DNA from: Clostridiaceae bacterium AF10-41
GTDB lineage: Bacteria > Bacillota > Clostridia > Clostridiales > Clostridiaceae
Direction: 5' to 3'
DNA: 34,026 bases
Assembly (NCBI GenBank): GCA_027686065.1
Contig: JAQCTH010000044.1
Location: forward strand, 1-34,026
The notes beneath the pieces were generated by a model. The model was not told the DNA's origin. It did not search any database and worked only from the letters and a program-made list of their open reading frames with translations. Of the stretch, positions 32,286 through 34,026 are shown one piece after another (within the stretch, counting starts at the first letter, position 1; each line of letters starts with the position of its first letter). Made by a program: the position numbers and the translations under genes.

Positions 32286-32432
32286 TTACACATAGTCAAA
32301 ATTGAATATTTCGCGTTAAACTAATTTACCTAACATGGGGGCGTTTTGGCTTCGACGGGGGTAAGATGGGTTTGATAAGCGGGCCGAGGCAAGCATGTCA
32401 CCTCGATAATAAAGTATGCATTAAAGATAAAC

Positions 32433-32462
32433 GCAGAAGACAATTTTGCATTAGCAGCTTAA
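32433..32462 (+). other. tmRNA proteolysis-tag reading frame
   Basis: The codons GCA GAA GAC AAT TTT GCA TTA GCA GCT TAA encode AEDNFALAA, a tag of the clostridial type ending in the ALAA/LAA degron recognised by ClpXP-class proteases. The resume codon is the first GCA. Confidence 0.9.
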
Positions 32463-32673
32463 TATAGCTGTTCATCAGCCCAGAGTGCCCACGCTCTGGA
32501 TCACTGGTGTCATTGAAGTGGGAAACGAAGTTTAGCAAAGCTTTGAGCTAAAGGGGTATTCATGAAGCTAGGGAATTAGGAGTTTGTTTGTGAGCAAACT
32601 AAGGACCGAAATTTTAGTCACAAACTACGCTCGTAGAAAGTCAGGCTGGTCTGCTTTCGGACAGGGGTTCGAT

Positions 32674-32943
32674 TCGTAAGATGAGTCGCCTTATGAAGTA
32701 ATTCATAAGTGATAACTTGGCTTTATCGGTGAACCCGTAGCAAGTAATGTTGCCGGCAATACCGAGAGGTATGTGAAGAAATTCAACAGCCTCGTATCGA
32801 CTTATAGGTTCCTAAAGCTAATGCTATGGAATACTAGGATAGAAGACATAAACTATACTGAGCTTCTATAATACGCCAAGAGTGTACAAAACTTGTACAC
32901 TAAGATATAGTCAGTGCCTAATTAGAAATATAGGATGCACATG
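32674..32943 (+). mobile_element. Group I intron in the T-loop of tmRNA (270 nt, no internal ORF)
   Basis: The 5' splice site follows T32673 and the intron ends in G32943, the omega-G. P1 forms between CGAT|TC (32670-32675) and GAGTCG (32683-32688), placing a U.G wobble exactly at the splice site. P2 is CTTATGAA-GTAA-TTCATAAG (32690-32709) with a GNRA loop. A second GNRA hairpin is ATACC-GAGA-GGTAT (32759-32772). P7 pairs ACTATA (32852-32857) with TATAGT inside the classic S element AAGATATAGTC (32902-32912). P8 is AGTGTACAA/TTGTACACT (32881-32901), and P9 is GTGCCTA/TAGG...GCAC near the 3' end. Splicing is strongly predicted. I recall group I introns in the T-loop of some clostridial tmRNA genes, so the site is not unique. 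Confidence 0.93.
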
Positions 32944-32962
32944 ACCCCTCGCCTCCACCAAT

Positions 32963-32993
32963 AAATCCACAACAGAAATGTTGTGGATTTTTA
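32963..32993 (+). terminator. Terminator of ssrA, shared with the endonuclease gene end
   Basis: A perfect 11-bp stem (AAATCCACAAC at 32963-32973, GTTGTGGATTT at 32980-32990) with a T-run begins 2 nt after the tmRNA CCA. The minus-strand endonuclease stop codon (complement of 32991-32993) abuts the stem. Confidence 0.88.
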
Positions 32994-33401
32994 CTTTATA
33001 GAAATAAATTCATTATAGAAATTTTTTTTGGCTTCTAGAATTTCAAAAGAATATCGTCCATTTCTAGGAGTTAGAGCTTTATAATTTTCTAGTATTAATT
33101 TAGCACGCTTTCTTTTAGATTCTATAATTAAATAAGGATATATTTCTTTTATTAGATAAATTGCATCATTTCTTCTTAATACATAACTATAACAATCTTT
33201 GTGAACTTCAGGATTATAATTTTTCTTAGAAATTATAGTTCCCTTTTGTATGGTTTTTTTAATCCATGTTAATAGTTCTAATGAAGTTGAAGCAATTGAT
33301 ATACAGGGTGCAGGAAATTCATTGGAATGAAATTTTTGTAGCATTATACTTCCTTCACCATCAATAATTCCAGCTATATAAGCTATTTCTGTATTAGTCA
33401 T
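32991..33401 (-). CDS. Free-standing LAGLIDADG homing endonuclease
   Basis: This 136-residue protein has one LAGLIDADG motif near its N terminus, AYIAGIIDGEGSI (7-19), with the acidic metal-binding position as Asp14 or Glu16. The family pattern follows: CISIASTSLELLTWIKKTI, a GTIISKKNYN strand, and IYPYLIIESKRKRAKLILENYK. One-motif proteins of this size act as homodimers. The frame is open to 33485, but AGGAGG just before ATG at 33401 sets the start. It lies outside the intron, on the opposite strand, ending at the ssrA terminator. It is therefore not intron-encoded in the usual sense. The most plausible target is the intronless ssrA T-loop region; that is inference. Confidence 0.85.
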   Translation of the reverse strand: MTNTEIAYIAGIIDGEGSIMLQKFHSNEFPAPCISIASTSLELLTWIKKTIQKGTIISKKNYNPEVHKDCYSYVLRRNDAIYLIKEIYPYLIIESKRKRAKLILENYKALTPRNGRYSFEILEAKKNFYNEFISIK

Positions 33402-33628
33402 AGTATTCCTCCTAAATAATAGTTTATGATTATTACTTATAAATATTCTTTTTCTAATAGTGATATAGATAATAATATAAAACATATTAAAAGTTTTAAA
33501 TAATAAATCTATAAAATTAATGATAAATATATAATAGATAGAATTTTAGTATTATAAATTAAACAGAAGTATTATTTCATTAACATAATTAAATAATTAT
33601 AAACATATAATTTTTATGGGGTGGTTTT

Positions 33629-33964
33629 ATGGAGAATACAATAAATAATGGACTTGATTTAGACAAATGGAAATGTTCTGTAACTAAAAATACTTATTAT
33701 TTTGAGCAAGTATGTAATTTGATAGAATTAGGTAATGAAAATAAACATAATGGAATTGTAGTTGAACCAGATTATCAAAGGGAATATAAATTTGATAAGA
33801 AAAAGGAATCAAGCATAATAGAATCACTATTATTAAATATACCTATTCCAATTATTTATCTATCATTAAATACAGAAAAGAATAAAGTATTATTAAATGT
33901 GATAGATGGTTCTTATAGGTTAAGAGCTATGTATAGGTATAAAAATAATCTGGTGTTAGTATAA
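33629..33964 (+). pseudogene. Truncated DUF262-like protein (GmrSD/ParB-fold N-terminal part)
   Basis: Only 111 residues remain, from a strong ribosome binding site (GGGGTGG) and ATG. They match the start of the DUF262 domain: VEPDYQREYKFDKKKESSIIESLLLNIPIPIIYL, with the Q-R motif present, and VIDGSYRLRAMYRYKNN. The usual D-G-Q-Q-R nucleotide-motif reads D-G-S-Y-R here. The frame then breaks within a few codons at the edge of a putative insertion sequence. DUF262 proteins are often several hundred residues long, many being modification-dependent restriction or nuclease components. The rest of the gene may lie beyond the element. It was probably a defence-related gene; its original function is not certain. 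Confidence 0.65.
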
Positions 33965-34026
33965 AGTAGTGGACACATTAAGACGAACTAAGTAAAATAA
34001 TATTTAGTTAAGAAAGGATGTGTCCA
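33954..34026 (+). mobile_element. Left end of a putative insertion sequence, cut by the window end
   Basis: The DUF262-like frame collapses here, and the sequence shows TGGACACAT (33970-33978) and its exact reverse complement ATGTGTCCA (34018-34026), with AACTAA/TTAGTT inner repeats. The TAGTGGACAC stretch resembles the ends of IS3-type elements. The exact border is not visible and no transposase sequence is inside the window. Confidence 0.4.

Larger units (their letters stand above)
32337..32960 (+). ncRNA. ssrA: Transfer-messenger RNA (tmRNA), interrupted by a group I intron
   Basis: tmRNA rescues stalled ribosomes with SmpB. The 5' end GGGGGCG (32337-32343) pairs with CGCCTCC (32950-32956) to form the acceptor stem, and CCA at 32958-32960 is encoded. 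The mRNA-like part encodes A-E-D-N-F-A-L-A-A-stop at 32433-32462. The 3' tRNA-like domain is not contiguous: AGGGG-TTCGAT ends at 32673 and A-CCCCT resumes at 32944. Removing 32674-32943 gives a 354-nt RNA with a 5-bp T-stem and a 7-nt loop TTCGATA, the normal size for a clostridial tmRNA. A terminator follows at 32963-32993. Function depends on intron splicing. Confidence 0.95.

Noticed and set aside
32337..32960. Permuted (two-piece) tmRNA instead of an intron
   Set aside because: The 5' acceptor strand, tag and 3' CCA are in normal linear order, and the extra 270 nt carries group I core elements; permuted tmRNAs have the pieces reversed.
32674..33485. Prophage or island with attachment site in the tmRNA 3' end
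   Set aside because: I saw no second copy of the tmRNA 3' end and no integrase gene in the window; the intron explains the interruption.

Overview
The window looks like a chromosomal stretch of a low-GC, saccharolytic, probably solvent- or alcohol-forming Clostridium sensu stricto. The evidence is strong AT bias, AGGAGG-type ribosome binding sites, Firmicute-type RsgI/SigI, a tmRNA tag reading AEDNFALAA, NfnAB, an iron-dependent alcohol dehydrogenase under a sigma-54 promoter, and a XylFII-LytS-YesN sugar-sensing set of the kind known from solventogenic clostridia. The right end runs into a putative insertion-sequence end that cuts a gene.

Layout. (1) 1-3401: an upstream terminator, then a T-box leader (specifier best read as UGC, Cys) controlling a polar amino-acid ABC importer (two permeases, ATPase, lipoprotein receptor). 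(2) 3402-5305: a fold-back intergenic repeat, an APH-like kinase on the minus strand and a small protein-kinase-like gene. (3) 5306-13566: a sugar-sensing and uptake locus. A membrane-anchored sugar-binding protein, a LytS/YesM-type histidine kinase and a YesN-type AraC regulator are followed, after a terminator and a weak-35 promoter, by lipoprotein, double ATPase and permease genes (XylFGH/ChvE-GguAB type). (4) 13567-19442: enolase, SecG, a PH-domain protein, RNase R and SmpB. (5) 19443-25543: a sigma-54 enhancer-binding protein, its probable target (an iron alcohol dehydrogenase with an excellent -24/-12 promoter and upstream dyads), then NfnA-NfnB. (6) 25544-32186: an NsrR-like Rrf2 regulator, an extracytoplasmic amidase-like protein that has lost its usual Cys, a Gfo/Idh/MocA oxidoreductase, two GNAT acetyltransferases, and SigI-RsgI. 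(7) 32187-34026: ssrA (tmRNA) split by a 270-nt group I intron in its T-loop, a free-standing LAGLIDADG endonuclease gene directly behind it on the opposite strand, a truncated DUF262-like gene and an IS end.

The most interesting item is the interrupted ssrA with the LAGLIDADG gene outside the intron. The exons join to a 354-nt tmRNA with a perfect T-stem, and the intron shows P1 with a U.G pair at the splice site, a GNRA-capped P2, P7/S, P8 and a terminal G. rnr, smpB and ssrA, which cooperate in trans-translation, all lie here, with about 13 kb of other genes between smpB and ssrA. A second notable pattern is a modular family of intergenic repeats built from ACTGTGA/TCACAGT heptads and small perfect hairpins, which flanks rnr, smpB, the sigma-54 regulator and other genes.
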